Assembly: GCA_037783545.1 (NCBI GenBank)
Contig: JBBELK010000162.1
Span: 1,054,001 to 1,118,000 of the forward strand
Direction of reading: 5' to 3'
Length of the DNA stretch: 64,000 nt
Origin: Henricia sp. BOLD:AAB3569
Taxonomy: Eukaryota > Echinodermata > Asteroidea > Spinulosida > Echinasteridae
Of this stretch, positions 1 to 10,975 are shown piece by piece (positions within the stretch are counted from its first letter, which is position 1; the number at the start of each line of letters is the position of its first letter). Below the pieces are notes generated by a model. That model was not told where the DNA came from and ran no database searches. It was given only the letters and a program-made list of their open reading frames with translations. A program made the translations under genes and the position numbers.

Positions 1-60
1 CACATGATTTTTCCCGTGTAATTGTACATTTGTGGGAAAAATTGCCAACTAAAGTATTGT

Positions 61-110
61 CGGGGGGGGGGGGGGGGGGGGGGGGGGTGGGGTGTGGGGG
101 GGGGGGGGGG
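61..110. repeat. Poly-G low-complexity tract
   Basis: Nearly uninterrupted G with a few T. It has the potential to form G-quadruplexes. Tracts of this kind are often length-variable or assembled inaccurately. Confidence 0.9.
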
Positions 111-1321
111 CGTTCAGCTCTTACAGCATTACAAAAATAGAAAATGTACATGTATTGCATTATATGTGTCTGTCTTTCTGACCATTCTGACATACATGAT
201 ATGATAGGATGTATGGTCACTGCCCTGATTTGAAAAATCACTGACTTGTATAATAGTGTTATGTTTTTGAAGATGCATGGTTCATTGTCTGTGCACTTTA
301 TCTCACCCTGAAAATATGTTACATTTGAACAGAAAATTCATACTTTTCTGATTTGCTCTGCAGCTTTTTTGAGATATTCCTGTGCAAAGGGGCAATTTTT
401 ACAACTTCCTGACCTGTGCAAAGCTGCATTAATTCTACACTGATATATTTTGTTGTCTACTAAGTAATTTCGCTCCAAATTTAATTACGACAGATGCAGA
501 AATTGTTCATATTTCATTCACAGACAGTAATCCTCTGCAGCAGCACGTATATCTATGAACATTCTGTGCATGGCTGCAGGTCACATTGTGTGTAGCTCAT
601 TCTTGCAGTTGTGTAGCTCAGAATGCATGTTTTTGAATCTTGATGTACTCATTCTGAATTCAAGAATTCAGTTTTGTTAAAAATTACAACTGAAAGATTA
701 ATAATTTCTTTTTTTTGCAGATTAACATTCCCTTCTTTTGAAAGTACACTATGTTAATGAAAACCCTCAATTCAAGAATACACATGTTGAGACACTGAAA
801 AATATGAGACTTCTAAATTTGAAGGAATGGAGTGCTCACTTGCAGTTTTGCTTCACTGACACCCCATGCCATTTTTAAATGAATGTTCAGGTCACTCATA
901 TAGGCCTACCTAGGCTGAGGATTGTTGTTTCGACTTAGGCCTAATTTGAAATGTTTGAACTTGAATAAATGTCTGGGAACTTATTTTGTTGAGTTTGTAT
1001 TGAGGTGGCATAGTCATGAAGTCCCCCTGGCTTTTTTTTTCTACAGGAAAATTTCCTGTGAATTGTGTGCCTGCTTATTTGCACATTGCAAAAAAATGTC
1101 TGTTAACTGAAAGGTCCCTTCAAAAATACTGGATCATGCAAATGAATTGAAGGATTTAACACAAATAAACTCAAGTGTGTAACTCAGTCTTAATTCAGAA
1201 TGCATTTTTAAAATCTTGATGTACTGTCATACTGAATTCAGTTTTATTAAAAATTGCAACTAAAAGATGAATAATTTCTATTTTTCGTAGATTAACATTC
1301 CCATCTGTTAAATGGGCATAT

Positions 1322-2394
1322 GTAGGGATGGGCATTTATGGTTAATTCAGAAACCGGTTTGCAATTCTTTCCAGTGTCGGTTAACCGGTTAACCGTTCAG
1401 CCGACACCAAAGCTGTTGGTGGTGTTTTACTTTATACACTCGGCAAAAGAAGTTCTTGGACACTGGTAAAAGTTCAAATAATTTTTAAAAATAATTCATA
1501 AAAAGCACATTATTGTATATCAATATGACCACACAATAGTTCTTTACCAGCATGATATGGAGTTAACGCGTGAGCAATCATGCATGGCTTGTTACACGCA
1601 TTGAACAATAGCAAGTACAGTAACAGAAAATTGCAAGAAATGGAGCATTCAAATGCTAATAATCATGTCCATCCTGCAGGCCTAAATTTTGTTAACAATT
1701 CCAGTGGAATAATGATGCATCCAAGATGGATAATTTCCTCTTCTTTTCAAAATGGCATTTAATTTTGACTTGACAATGTGCACGGGATTTGTTCAATAAT
1801 GAACCCCCAGCAAAGAAACATACTGCTTTTTTCTTTCAATGGATCATTATGCCACATAAACTGTTTCACAATTGAATAACTGAATGCTCCATTTCTTGCA
1901 ATTTTCTGTTACTGAACTTGCTATTGTTTAATGCGTGTAACCAGCCATGCATGATTGCTCACGCGTTAACTCCATATCATGCTGGTAGAGAACTATTGTG
2001 TGGTCATATTGATATACAATAATGTGCTTTTTATGAATTATTTTTAAAAATTATTTGAACTTTTACAAGTGTCCAAGAACTTCTTTTGCCGAGTGTAGAT
2101 GCATTTGCAATGCACACAATACACCTAGGCCCCCAAAATAATCGTTTTCAGTTTTATTACAAATTGCTACTAAAAGATGAATAATTTCTATTTTTCGTAG
2201 ATTAACATTCCCATCCCCCATTCCCATCCGGTGAAAATTTTACTACGACTCCATATAAATTTATTTTAATTTCATGAAGTAATTACAAAAACCTTTGAAA
2301 ACTATAAATTCTTTAAAATTGGGTTTCGTTTTAACGTTTGGCAAAATGGTTTTTCATTTTTTCCCCGATTTACCGGTTAAATGTCCCATCCCTG
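1322..2394. mobile_element. hAT-like non-autonomous element carrying a nested Tc1-like MITE
   Basis: The left end reads 'TAGGGATGGGCATTTA' and the right end is the inverse 'TAAATGTCCCATCCCTG'. Subterminal 'AACCGGTTAACCG' on the left and 'TTTACCGGTTAAA' on the right extend the similarity. A CAGGGATGGG-type terminus is typical of hAT elements. I could not see a clear 8-bp target-site duplication, so the superfamily call is tentative. It encodes no protein. Confidence 0.5.
1437..2095. mobile_element. Tc1/mariner-type foldback MITE (659 bp), TA target site
   Basis: The ends 'CACTCGGCAAAAGAAGTTCT' and its inverse are flanked by TA at 1435-1436 and 2096-2097. The inverted arms run about 270 bp inwards (for example 'GTTAACGCGTGAGCAATCATG' near 1563 pairs with its inverse near 1950) and leave a short spacer around 1670-1880. 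There is no coding capacity. It sits inside the hAT-like element at 1322-2394 and so is younger than it. Confidence 0.85.
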
Positions 2395-3451
2395 GTTGAA
2401 AGAGTGCATTATGTTAATGAAAACCCTCAAATCAGGCATCCTCATAATTTGATTAGTTTTGTGCTTCACAAGTTGAGACAGATACATGAGACTTCCAAAT
2501 TTGAAGGAATGGATTCAATGGACTGCTCACTTAATTGCAGTTTTGCTTCACACCCCATGTCGTTGTTAAATGAATGTTCAGGTCATAATCCCATTACTAG
2601 ATGACACTTGTGTCAAATATTAATTTAAATAAGAGTACCGAGAACTTATTTTGCTGAGTTTGTGAATTGTGTGCCTGCTTAATTATTTTGTGCATTGCAA
2701 AACATGTCTTTTCTGAAGCTCCCATTTGGCCACAAAAATACTGGATCTGCTACTACAATGTATACATGTACATGTTGAACTTCAAGAAAAGGATAAACAA
2801 GAATAGTTGGTTTTTATAATATTTTTGTTTGCACTCTTAGCATGAAACTGAAGTAAATGGCACAGCAAGGAATAAGCTATATCCAAATGTTGTTTTCCCA
2901 TGTAGGACCCCACCCAATCACTCGCACTCCCCTCACAGTGAACCTCCCAGGTACATGCAGTACCCCCACCATGAGTCCCCCACTCCCCCTACGCCCCACC
3001 CCAAAGTGACCTATCCATTAAAACGTTCGTGCTAGCCTATCTAGCTAGCTCTATTCTCGCTTCATGAGCTGAGTCACATACACACTGCATGCAATACGCG
3101 CTATGTGTACATGCAGTGCAAATACTCGTATAAAGTTTGTGCACACATGTTTGCTGCGCTGCAGATATCGATATCGCGGTATCGAACTCTGCGACGTGAA
3201 TGAATATTCATGAGCTCGATTGACCTTTGACCCCAGCGGGGAATTTGAGGTTAAGTTCTGGACTATATTATGCGCTGTCCAAATGTCTGTGTCTAAATCG
3301 TGTCGATATTGCGCCCTCTATAGTCGGCCGCGCTACGATCCAATATCGCAATAATATAGTCCAGAATCTGGACTAGTACCAGTATCGTACGAGAATAAAA
3401 AAAAGACTCGGAATGGACTCGTGCGATCGTAACTCGTTGTTTGTATGTATG

Positions 3452-3645
3452 GGGCGCTTTCACATGGGATCAAAAGGTCACGGGTCACTGTTAATGCTTG
3501 TCTTCCAGATCGGAAGAAAACAATATAGTCTAGACTAGAGTCGGGTGCTTTTCTGCTAGCAGTCACGTGCGTTTCCCCACGTGGCTCTATTGTTCCCTCC
3601 CGATATGGGGGAGAAGCTATAGTGAACCTTCATGTGAAAGCGCCC
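3452..3645. mobile_element. Short MITE, GGGCGCTTTCACATG termini
   Basis: The termini 'GGGCGCTTTCACATG' and 'CATGTGAAAGCGCCC' are exact inverses. The interior contains 'GGTCACGGGTCACTGTTA' and 'CACGTGCGTTTCCCCACGTGG', which recur in the MITE at 4832-5029 and partly at 62590-62700. All three are one family. Confidence 0.8.
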
Positions 3646-3940
3646 AATAGAGCCTTTGCACGGCGGCCATGACAGGGGGCAGTCACATTGTTACCGTGAG
3701 TCATGCATGAATAGGTGCTTTGTGGTTCTATTGTTACATAATTTAAATAAGAAAACCTGCCCACTGTCATGGCCGCTGGTGCATAAGCTATATACCCGTG
3801 TTGACATATTATGAAGCCTAGCGAGTGGTTCGGGTTACTGGCTGTCAACACTTGGGTGAAAACTTGGACTTGCGGATTCGGGAAAAAACTACCATACACT
3901 TTCGCCTGTTGAGATTCCATGCGGTATATATGCCGTACAC

Positions 3941-4165
3941 AAAGAGTTATATATAACAAACTAGAGTGCGCACTCCCAATACACGATGTGCCGTAATGGA
4001 CGCCGCTATTTTGGCTTAACGCTATGGGTGCTCGGTGGGCAAAAGGGGTTTGCCCACTTTGCACTTATAGCGTTAAGCAAACATGGCGACGCCCACATCG
4101 GCACAGTCCACCAACGTGACTTCAATAGCCAGTGCACACTCTAGTTTTCTATATATAACTCTATG
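3941..4165. mobile_element. MITE (225 bp) with 8-9 bp target-site duplication
   Basis: The inverted ends 'AGAGTTATATATA' and 'TATATATAACTCT' continue into 'AACTAGAGTG'/'CACTCTAGTTT'. GCCGTACAC occurs directly on both sides (3932-3940 and 4166-4174), consistent with an 8- or 9-bp duplication as made by hAT or Mutator-type transposases. The centre has a second hairpin built on 'AACGCTATGGGTGC'. It is non-coding. Confidence 0.75.
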
Positions 4166-4517
4166 GCCGTACACCTTCGCCACATATTTTCCCTAATGGC
4201 ATGATAGTGCTTCATAACGTGTAAATATGTTCAGGAAACATGACATGAAAAAAAATATCAAAGTCTGCTTTGCAAACACTTTTTGTCATGCTCCATAGGC
4301 TCAGTGCATGGAGGGAAAACTACCATACACCTTCGCCAGTTGAGACTCCATGCACTGAGTCCATGGAGGCAGCATAACATAAAAACCTAAGAAAAAAACT
4401 TATTTTCATAGCTAAAATCATGTTTCCTAAACAAATTATACTCTTTCTGAGGCATAATATGTCATATTAGGGAAAATTAGTGCCGCCACATTGGACTTAA
4501 AATAGTCTCATGAAGTT

Positions 4518-4601
4518 CCCCCCCTCCCCCCTCCCCCTCCACCCACCTCCCCCCCTCCCCCCAACCCCCCCTCCCCCCCCAACCCCCCCCCCTCCCCCCG
4601 A
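4518..4601. repeat. C-rich low-complexity tract
   Basis: Runs of C interrupted by T or AA. G-quadruplex potential lies on the minus strand. Confidence 0.9.
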
Positions 4602-4831
4602 AAGTCCAATGCGGAAAGTTAGTAAGGTTTATGGCGCCACCCACCTAACCCACCTATGTACATGCATGGATCTTCAAGGTTGAAGACAATAGCTTTGGAT
4701 TTAAAAAGTGTATTAGTGTATGCATGTATCAATAAATATTGAGTAGTCTTTATTGTAGTGATGGTCAAAACTACATGTATAACGCCCTCTATAATCTTGG
4801 GATGACAGCCAACAGGCCTGCTATTTAATTA

Positions 4832-5029
4832 GGGCGCATTCACAGGGGGGTAAAAAGGTCACGGGTCACTGTTGCTTGTTCTTCAGATTGGGAGAGAATA
4901 ATAAAACTACGTGGGGAAACGCACGTTCTAGCAGAAAATCACGTGACTGTGTTGTTCTCTCCCGATCTCGAGGACAAGCAATAGTGACCCGTGACCTTTT
5001 GACCCCCTGACACCCTGTGAAGGCGCCTT
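4832..5029. mobile_element. Second copy of the GGGCGC MITE family
   Basis: The termini are 'AGGGCGCATTCACAG' and 'CTGTGAAGGCGCCT'. The internal 'GGTCACGGGTCACTGTT' is mirrored by 'AATAGTGACCCGTGACCTTTT'. It directly abuts the next MITE at 5030. Confidence 0.75.
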
Positions 5030-5200
5030 ATAGACTGCCGAAGTGTGACGTGCGTTGCCATGGCGATTGGATCTAAACTATCATGGCCGTCGGGAAAAGT
5101 ACCATTGGAAAAGCACTGGGACACGGTTGAGTGATTTTTAGTTTAGATCCAATTGCCTAGGCAACCAACAAAAGGTGACGTATTCACTTCGGCAGTCTAT
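5030..5200. mobile_element. MITE (171 bp) with ATAGACTGCCGAAGTG termini, copy 1
   Basis: The termini 'ATAGACTGCCGAAGTG' and 'CACTTCGGCAGTCTAT' are exact inverses, with internal 'TTGGATCTAAACTATCATGG' mirrored by 'TTTAGATCCAATTGCC'. A second copy at 40757-40928 lies in opposite orientation and interrupts a repeat whose empty site is visible elsewhere, which confirms mobility. Confidence 0.85.
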
Positions 5201-5228
5201 AAGGGTGCACACAAGTAAATGGGCAAGA

Positions 5229-5499
5229 GGGCGGTCGGGTTGGCGTAGCGGTTCTTTCCTCGCCTTTCACCTCTGACGTCCCGGGTTCGAATCCGGGGCG
5301 TGTATGTGGATTGGGTTTGCAGTCCCTACTTGACCGCGTGGATTTTCCCCTGGGGATTTCTCTAGGGGTTTTAAAACTGCAACTCCTTCCTCGTCATCTC
5401 AAGTTGATAATAAAGTATAGTTCAAGCTAAAACCGTATAGTTAACGGCATAAAGGGCCTTTGCTGCCGAAGATGCCATAAAATTAACAACAACAACAAC
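5229..5499 (+). mobile_element. tRNA-derived SINE, copy 1
   Basis: A pol III box A-like 'TTGGCGTAGCGG' and box B 'GGTTCGAATCC' lie about 50 bp apart, followed by a tRNA-unrelated body and an (AAC)n tail. A 12-bp target-site duplication, AAAT(G/A)GGCAAGA, flanks it at 5217-5228 and 5500-5511. The anticodon-stem region 'CGCCTTTCACCTCTG' resembles tRNA-Glu (tentative). It is not a functional tRNA. Three other copies occur in this window. Confidence 0.9.
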
Positions 5500-6052
5500 A
5501 AATAGGCAAGATCTGTGCGCCGAGCTCATGAATATTTTGTATGCCCTCAAATTCTTCTTTATTAGGGAGAAATGCGAGCTGAACGAGTGTGGTCTTTTGT
5601 GGAATATGACTATCGTCGCGATGTGGGGTATTTTTTCTTCCAACTATAAACATTTTAGACAATGTAGCTCCTAAAAGTGGCCCTATTTTGTCCAGTAGCG
5701 TATGTGCCTTTGTTCCAAAATGGATGCAGGTCTGATTAGCAAGTTTCACTGTTGTAGGCTTAGTTTTGTTTCAAGTGGAAATTAGGGAATAAAAGTGACG
5801 GATTACCCCCATAAAATTGAACAGAATTATAAAGATGAGAAATCAGTGAGTATTCTGGTTGTTGTCCTGAGAAGCTGAGAGAGTTGTGAGTATTTTTAAA
5901 TGATTTTTGAAAATTTGCCATTTAGCATTGGTTCCTATGGGAGCCTTATTTACTGGTGTGCAACCATAACAGGCTCTCCGTACTTATCAAGATTACCCCG
6001 GGGCATTAGTTTGCACCATTCGGCAGTCAATATTGTGTACATTAGTGGAACA

Positions 6053-6864
6053 TTATACCCCCGTCACACCGGAGGCGCGGTGCCACTACGGTGCTTGTAC
6101 GGCATAAACGGCAGTGGCACCGCCATGATCGCCGTGGTTCCGCTGTGGTTCCGCCATTGATCGCCTTAGCACCGCGGAAAACTGTCAAAACCGCGGACCT
6201 TCGCGGTGGCACGGCGGAAACTTTGAACATGTTCAAAACTTCCGCAGTGCCACCGCGGGTTGGGCCAATCCGCAGTGGGATCGACGCGGCACCGCCATGA
6301 CCGCCGTGGGACCGTACAAGGACCGCAGTAGCACTTCCATCACCGCCGTGCCTCCACAGTACAACCGCCGTGCAATCGGCGAAAAAGTAGACTGGCGACC
6401 CTATACGGCGATCCCGTGGCAGTTCTACTGCGGATATGGTGGTGCTACCACGGTGCTACCACGGGAGCACTGCAGGTATTGGGGTGCCACTGCGGAGCCA
6501 GGGAGGAATTTTAGAAAATTTGGCGATCTTACTGCGGTGCCACTGCGGTGCCACTGCGTTCCTACGGCGGTGCCGGCGGTGTTATTGAGGTGCTTGTACG
6601 ACAATTGCGTTTCCACCGAGGTTGCACTGAGGTGCTTGCACGGTGCTACTGCGGGCATATTTTGTAGTATAAAAGCTTCGGTTTTCTGCTTCAATTAAAT
6701 TCAGTGTTCTAAAAGTCTTCAAACAGTTCAAGCACCGCGAAGAAAAACACATGTGTGACGGGTAGGGGAAAACTATTAAAAACTACTGGCGGTGTCACTA
6801 CGTTGATGGCGGTTTTGACCAAAAGCCGTAGTGGCACCGCCAATCCGGTCTGACGGGGGTATAA
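6053..6864. mobile_element. GC-rich non-autonomous DNA element, TTATACCCCCGTC termini
   Basis: The left end is 'TTATACCCCCGTCACACCGG' and the right end is the inverse 'CCGGTCTGACGGGGGTATAA'. The 812-bp interior is dense in degenerate 'GCGGTGCCACTGCGG' blocks in both orientations. Short open frames on both strands arise from this composition and are not conserved proteins. Its termini resemble those of the element at 9763-10703. Confidence 0.75.
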
Positions 6865-7610
6865 GTGAACTAGTTTGCTTCAACCTCGGCGAGCTTTATT
6901 GACTATCTACCCTATGTCCTCCGCACATACCGTCCAAGAAGACATTTTCCGGGAGACAACAATATCCTAGATCATTTAGAGATTTTTTTCCAGGGGAAAG
7001 GATAGGGGACAGACTTTTCCGGGGGACAGTATCTTCTCCCACACTGGCGCTCTGAATTCATTATTTTCAAAGGCAGGTGCATTAGATTGCCACATACCAT
7101 TACATGCATTGCCCTTGTCCTGGCGTGAACACGCGAAGACAGGTTTGCACGCACAACACAAATAGGCGCAAATTGCAGTGTCACGAGAAGAGGCTTTTAC
7201 TATTAGATGCATATGCATGTTTTATGAAACAATAAAGCTTTAGGTATACTACGGTCAAGCTGGGTGGAGCTTGCGGTGTTGACGATTTCATTGGTCCCTG
7301 ATGACCAGTCAGTCAACCCACGGTCCGACGTACGTTCAAAACGAATGAACACTATTATAACCCTACTTGCGTACCCCATAAAAGTGTGTAAAGCCATCTA
7401 TGTACCTATCCCAAATAATTTTGAGATGCACCCCACCTGTCAAACTGTGACACCACGGACTGCACCACAACATTAAAATACATAAATAAATAAATAACCC
7501 GACGCAACCCGGTGCATTGTTTTGGTATTCTTATAATTATTTTAATGAACTTGGACCCGTCACTGTCCTGCCCTCTACGAATCGTGGCGAGAAGCCACTG
7601 GTAAATGTAA

Positions 7611-7910
7611 TACCTAAGTCACAATTAAAGCGGAGGACGGGCGGCGTGTGCGATTTATAGGCATCGGTCGGCGTGTAGAGGTCGGCGAAAGATTGCGCGA
7701 TTGGGCGGTCACAGTAACAATTAAAAGTGCCCCGCACGCTGCCATTACGGAATAGGTCGATTTCTTGGCCCGTTTATCGGCCGGTGTCCGGCAGGCACTC
7801 GTCCGATGTCCTGCCGATATCCTGCCTATGTCACTGCGATACCCCGGCTGATGTCTGGCCGATTTCCGGCCGGGCGCCGCCAAGTCGGCCGGAAGTACTA
7901 CTTCCGACAC
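7611..7910. mobile_element. Partial copy of the GC-rich element found at 9763-10703
   Basis: It begins with 'CCTAAGTCACAATTAAAGCG' and follows the 9763-10703 copy closely through 'GGCGGCGTGTGCGATT', 'GTAGAGGTCGGCGAAAGAT' and 'AAAAGTGCCCCGCACGCTGC', then ends at 'CAAGTCGGCCGGAAGT'. It has no protein-coding capacity. Confidence 0.75.
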
Positions 7911-7920
7911 AACTTTTGGA

Positions 7921-8027
7921 GCTGTTTTTTTTGCTCAGGTTGGTTTTAATCATGCAGATCTTCAATCACACGGGGGTTGAAACTATTTGTAACAGTTTAC
8001 CAATTATGTATACTATCTTTAAATACC
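7921..8027 (+). repeat. Dispersed repeat, copy 1 (copy 2 at 49044-49142)
   Basis: Shares 'TTTGCTCAGGTTGGTTTTAA', 'CATGCA', 'CAATCACAC' and 'AACTATTTGTAACAGTTTAC' in order with 49044-49142. Family unknown. Confidence 0.75.
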
Positions 8028-8671
8028 ACCCTGGTAAAAAAAAAAATGGACGCTACCACACCGTGGAGTGCGGTGCGTGAATTATCGTGTTTGGTTCTTG
8101 CTATGGCAACAGCGTCAACGCGCTTTGAATCGTGGATATTGTCGCGTAATCAGGTTTCTCAAGTCGGTAATACGGTTCGAAACCAAACAATATATACTGC
8201 ACATAAAAACGGCTATCGATCGTGTGGGGTAAAATGGTGTTAGGTGGACAAAACACGACCGTATTACCGAATTGATTTTAAGTCTAAGGCTTCGCGAATA
8301 TCGCCGCTCACCCAGTTCACGACTACGTTTAGCCGTAGAGCAAGAAAACGGACTTACTCTATGGTTCAGCTAAATCTGGCTAAGTCTTTATACCTTAGTT
8401 TCGTTGTTCACTAAAGTGTAGAATCGTTGTGTCAGTGTTGACAACAAAACTGCACTGAAATAATTTGTGTAAACGCCACATATCGATGAAACGAAATAAT
8501 CGTATATTTCCCAGCCGTACGTGTGCGACCAAAACCTCACTATTGTGTACGAAAACAGTGTCACTGGCGCCAACCAAGACCATGATGTATGCGTTTTGAA
8601 TACATGTACGCGCCCTATGTATTATTGGAACCCGACAGAATCACCTTTAATCCGCTTATTGTTTTTTTTAA

Positions 8672-8724
8672 TGTCATTTTTTATTTTTTTATTTAATCAT
8701 TAAATAAAAAATAAAAAAATGACA
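8672..8724. repeat. Perfect AT-rich palindrome
   Basis: Two 26-bp arms centred on position 8698, from TGTCATTTTTT on the left to AAAAAATGACA on the right. It could extrude as a cruciform. It may be the core of a tiny MITE. Confidence 0.85.
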
Positions 8725-9762
8725 TAAACAAAAGGTTTATTTCAATTACAATGATCAACAGCTGCTGCTGACCGGGCCACCTTACATGGGTTTTGAGTAA
8801 ATGTGATTTTCAGTAAAGACAGAATTTCTTTGTTTCCAAAGGTTCAACATCTAAGCAAATTTGGCAGCAAACTCGAGGTGTTCGACAACTTGCTCCCATA
8901 TGTCCCTGGAACAAAGATGGCACCCACCTATCGGAAGGTAAGTCGGATCATGTACATGTACGTAACCACTTGGGGCAAGTTGGGGCGAGGGACTCTGGTC
9001 AACTAGATCTTCTACTCTCCACTTGTACGGTCGCGTTCAAAACGAGGCTTTCCGGGCATACATCATATTTTACAATAGGCAAAAGCTAACGTCACAGCGA
9101 CTGACATTGTAACGACGCGAGGGAGTCATTGTTCATGCAAGGAAAGCCTTACTTTTGTTTCAATATGGCGGTTCCGTGGGATTATGAACACTTTCAATGA
9201 ATGTTATTCATTCAACCATGAACAGATCCTTAACATTTTTATCCAAACAGGTGACAACCATTTGAAGAAAGTCTATTCATGTGTTTGAATTTTTCATTGG
9301 TTTAAAATTTCATCAATTTGTCAAATCCCTGTGCAAGAAAGTGTAATTTTTAATTGGTCATCAAATTTACTACATGGCAGCATTTCAAGGCGAGGATTAA
9401 CTGTTGGGTGAAACCTTTATGCACATTAAATGTGTAACATTTCACTCTACATTTTACATTTTTGTAACAGGTTAAAGAGGAAGAATCCCCCTTGACGAAA
9501 ATCCAGCATTTAGGCTTTTTTCGATAGTCCAAACATCCCTCTTGCCGACGTGGATTTTTATTATTTTTTAATTGTCGGTTTTAAGTGGATAAATTGCAAG
9601 CAAAAGTGCGCTTTTCGAAAATGAGATTTTCGCGATTTCTGAAACGCTCATTATGTATTCATGATATGCGCGTGACCCCGTGACGCAATCCTGAGAAAGA
9701 GAAGTCAACACGATTGTTAGCTCCATACGTTTACACGCAAAAAACTTGGAAAACCGTCTCTG

Positions 9763-10703
9763 TTATACCTAATACCTAAGTCACAATTAAAGCGGAGGCC
9801 GGGCGGCGTGTGCGATTGATAGGCATCGGCCGGCGTGTAGAGGTCGGCGAAAGATCGCGCGATAGGGCGGTTACAGTCACAATTAAAAGTGCCCCGCACG
9901 CTGCCATGACGGGGCCCGGGGTGTCGCCGGCCGGCGATTGGCCGACTTTCCTGGAAATGGGGTCGAATTCTTGGCCCGTTTATGGGCCGGTGTCCGGCAG
10001 GCACTCGTCCGATGTCCTGCCTATGTCCCTGCGATACCCCTGCGGTATCCGGCAGGGTGCCGGCCAATTCTTACAGGCCGTACGGCCATCTGTAATGTGC
10101 CTGTCGAGTGACCAGCGATCAACGGCCGCGATCTGGCGGCCGTTTGTCAATTTGGGGGTAAGGTATATATAGCGGCGCTCCTCTGACCTTCTTTATTCAC
10201 TTCGACCTTTCTATAGGAGCACTCTACGAGACGAAGAAACAAGAAGACAAAGAAGAAAATGCCGTTAATACCAACACAGCGCTTGCGGCCACATCCACAG
10301 CGCTTTTGGGCACCTGCGAGCCCCAGTGGCTGGTCGGCCAGACGCCGGCCGGGCGCCGCCAAGTCGGCCGGACGCCGGGAGGGGCCCGGCCGGCGTCTGG
10401 GCGGCGCCTTGCCGATATAAGGATTGTCTGGGTTGTCCAAATATTGGCCCGGCGCCCGCCCGATGTGTGCGATGCCCTGCCGGACATCGGTCAGGCATCG
10501 ACCGATTTATTGGCGATCAGTTTGCGATGCGAAACGCCGCACCAGGTTTACAATCCGATTTAAAAGTAACTCGATGCCCGCCCGATGCCCAAAAATGACC
10601 CGGCAGCCGCAAGGAGTCCCGTGGGGCGCCGGCCGAAAATGCCTAAAAATCCGTCGCAAACTACTCGCAAACCCACCGCAAGCTAATTATGACTGGGGTA
10701 TAA
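9763..10703. mobile_element. GC-rich DNA element related to 7611-7910
   Basis: Left end 'TTATACCTAATACCTAAGTC', then ACAATTA. The right end is inverse-related: 'TAATTATGACTGGGGTATAA'. The interior is rich in CCGGCC and GCCGGCG. At 10162 a TATA-like 'GGTATATATAGCG' is followed about 90 bp later by ATG (10259) opening a 50-codon-class arginine/proline-rich frame that stops near 10420. I do not claim this frame is expressed. Confidence 0.65.
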
Positions 10704-10975
10704 GATATGGTGTTTTTTGAAGAATTTTGTTGGTCCAAAAAGCCAGAGATATGCCCATTAGCTGCGTGGTTGTATGTTTTACCAGACACTATTAAAAAAA
10801 AGAGCAGAAAGATTTTCTATTCTATTACCAAGAGAGAGAAAAATGAGTCGCTTATTCTATAACTTGTACGGCCGATGTTCAAACACGTGGGAACTACGCC
10901 CGCAGCAGACTGGTCCCCTGTCCATGTGCGCTACGCTGCTCTCGCTATACAAGGACAGGCACACGCCGAGCAATA

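Larger units (their letters stand above)
590..2710. repeat. Locally duplicated non-coding segments
   Basis: One block containing 'TGAATAATTTC', a T-rich run and 'GATTAACATTCCC' occurs at about 610-733, 1178-1318 and 2143-2217. A second block ('ATGTTAATGAAAACCCTCAA', then 'AATTTGAAGGAATGG' and 'CAGTTTTGCTTCA') occurs at about 740-900 and 2405-2560. The order suggests tandem duplication of a unit of roughly 0.6 kb, later split by the transposon at 1322-2394. No reading frame is conserved between copies, so I do not call exons, although each T-rich run ends in an AG like a 3' splice site. Confidence 0.7.

Noticed and set aside
5229-5310. A possible functional tRNA gene (box A and box B present)
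   Set aside because: It is the head of a SINE: the acceptor stem does not close, the body and AAC tail follow, target duplications flank it, and three more copies are nearby.
6297-6698. A 133-codon frame in GC-rich DNA
   Set aside because: It follows the degenerate GCGGTGCCAC repeat of a non-autonomous element, and the opposite strand is equally open.
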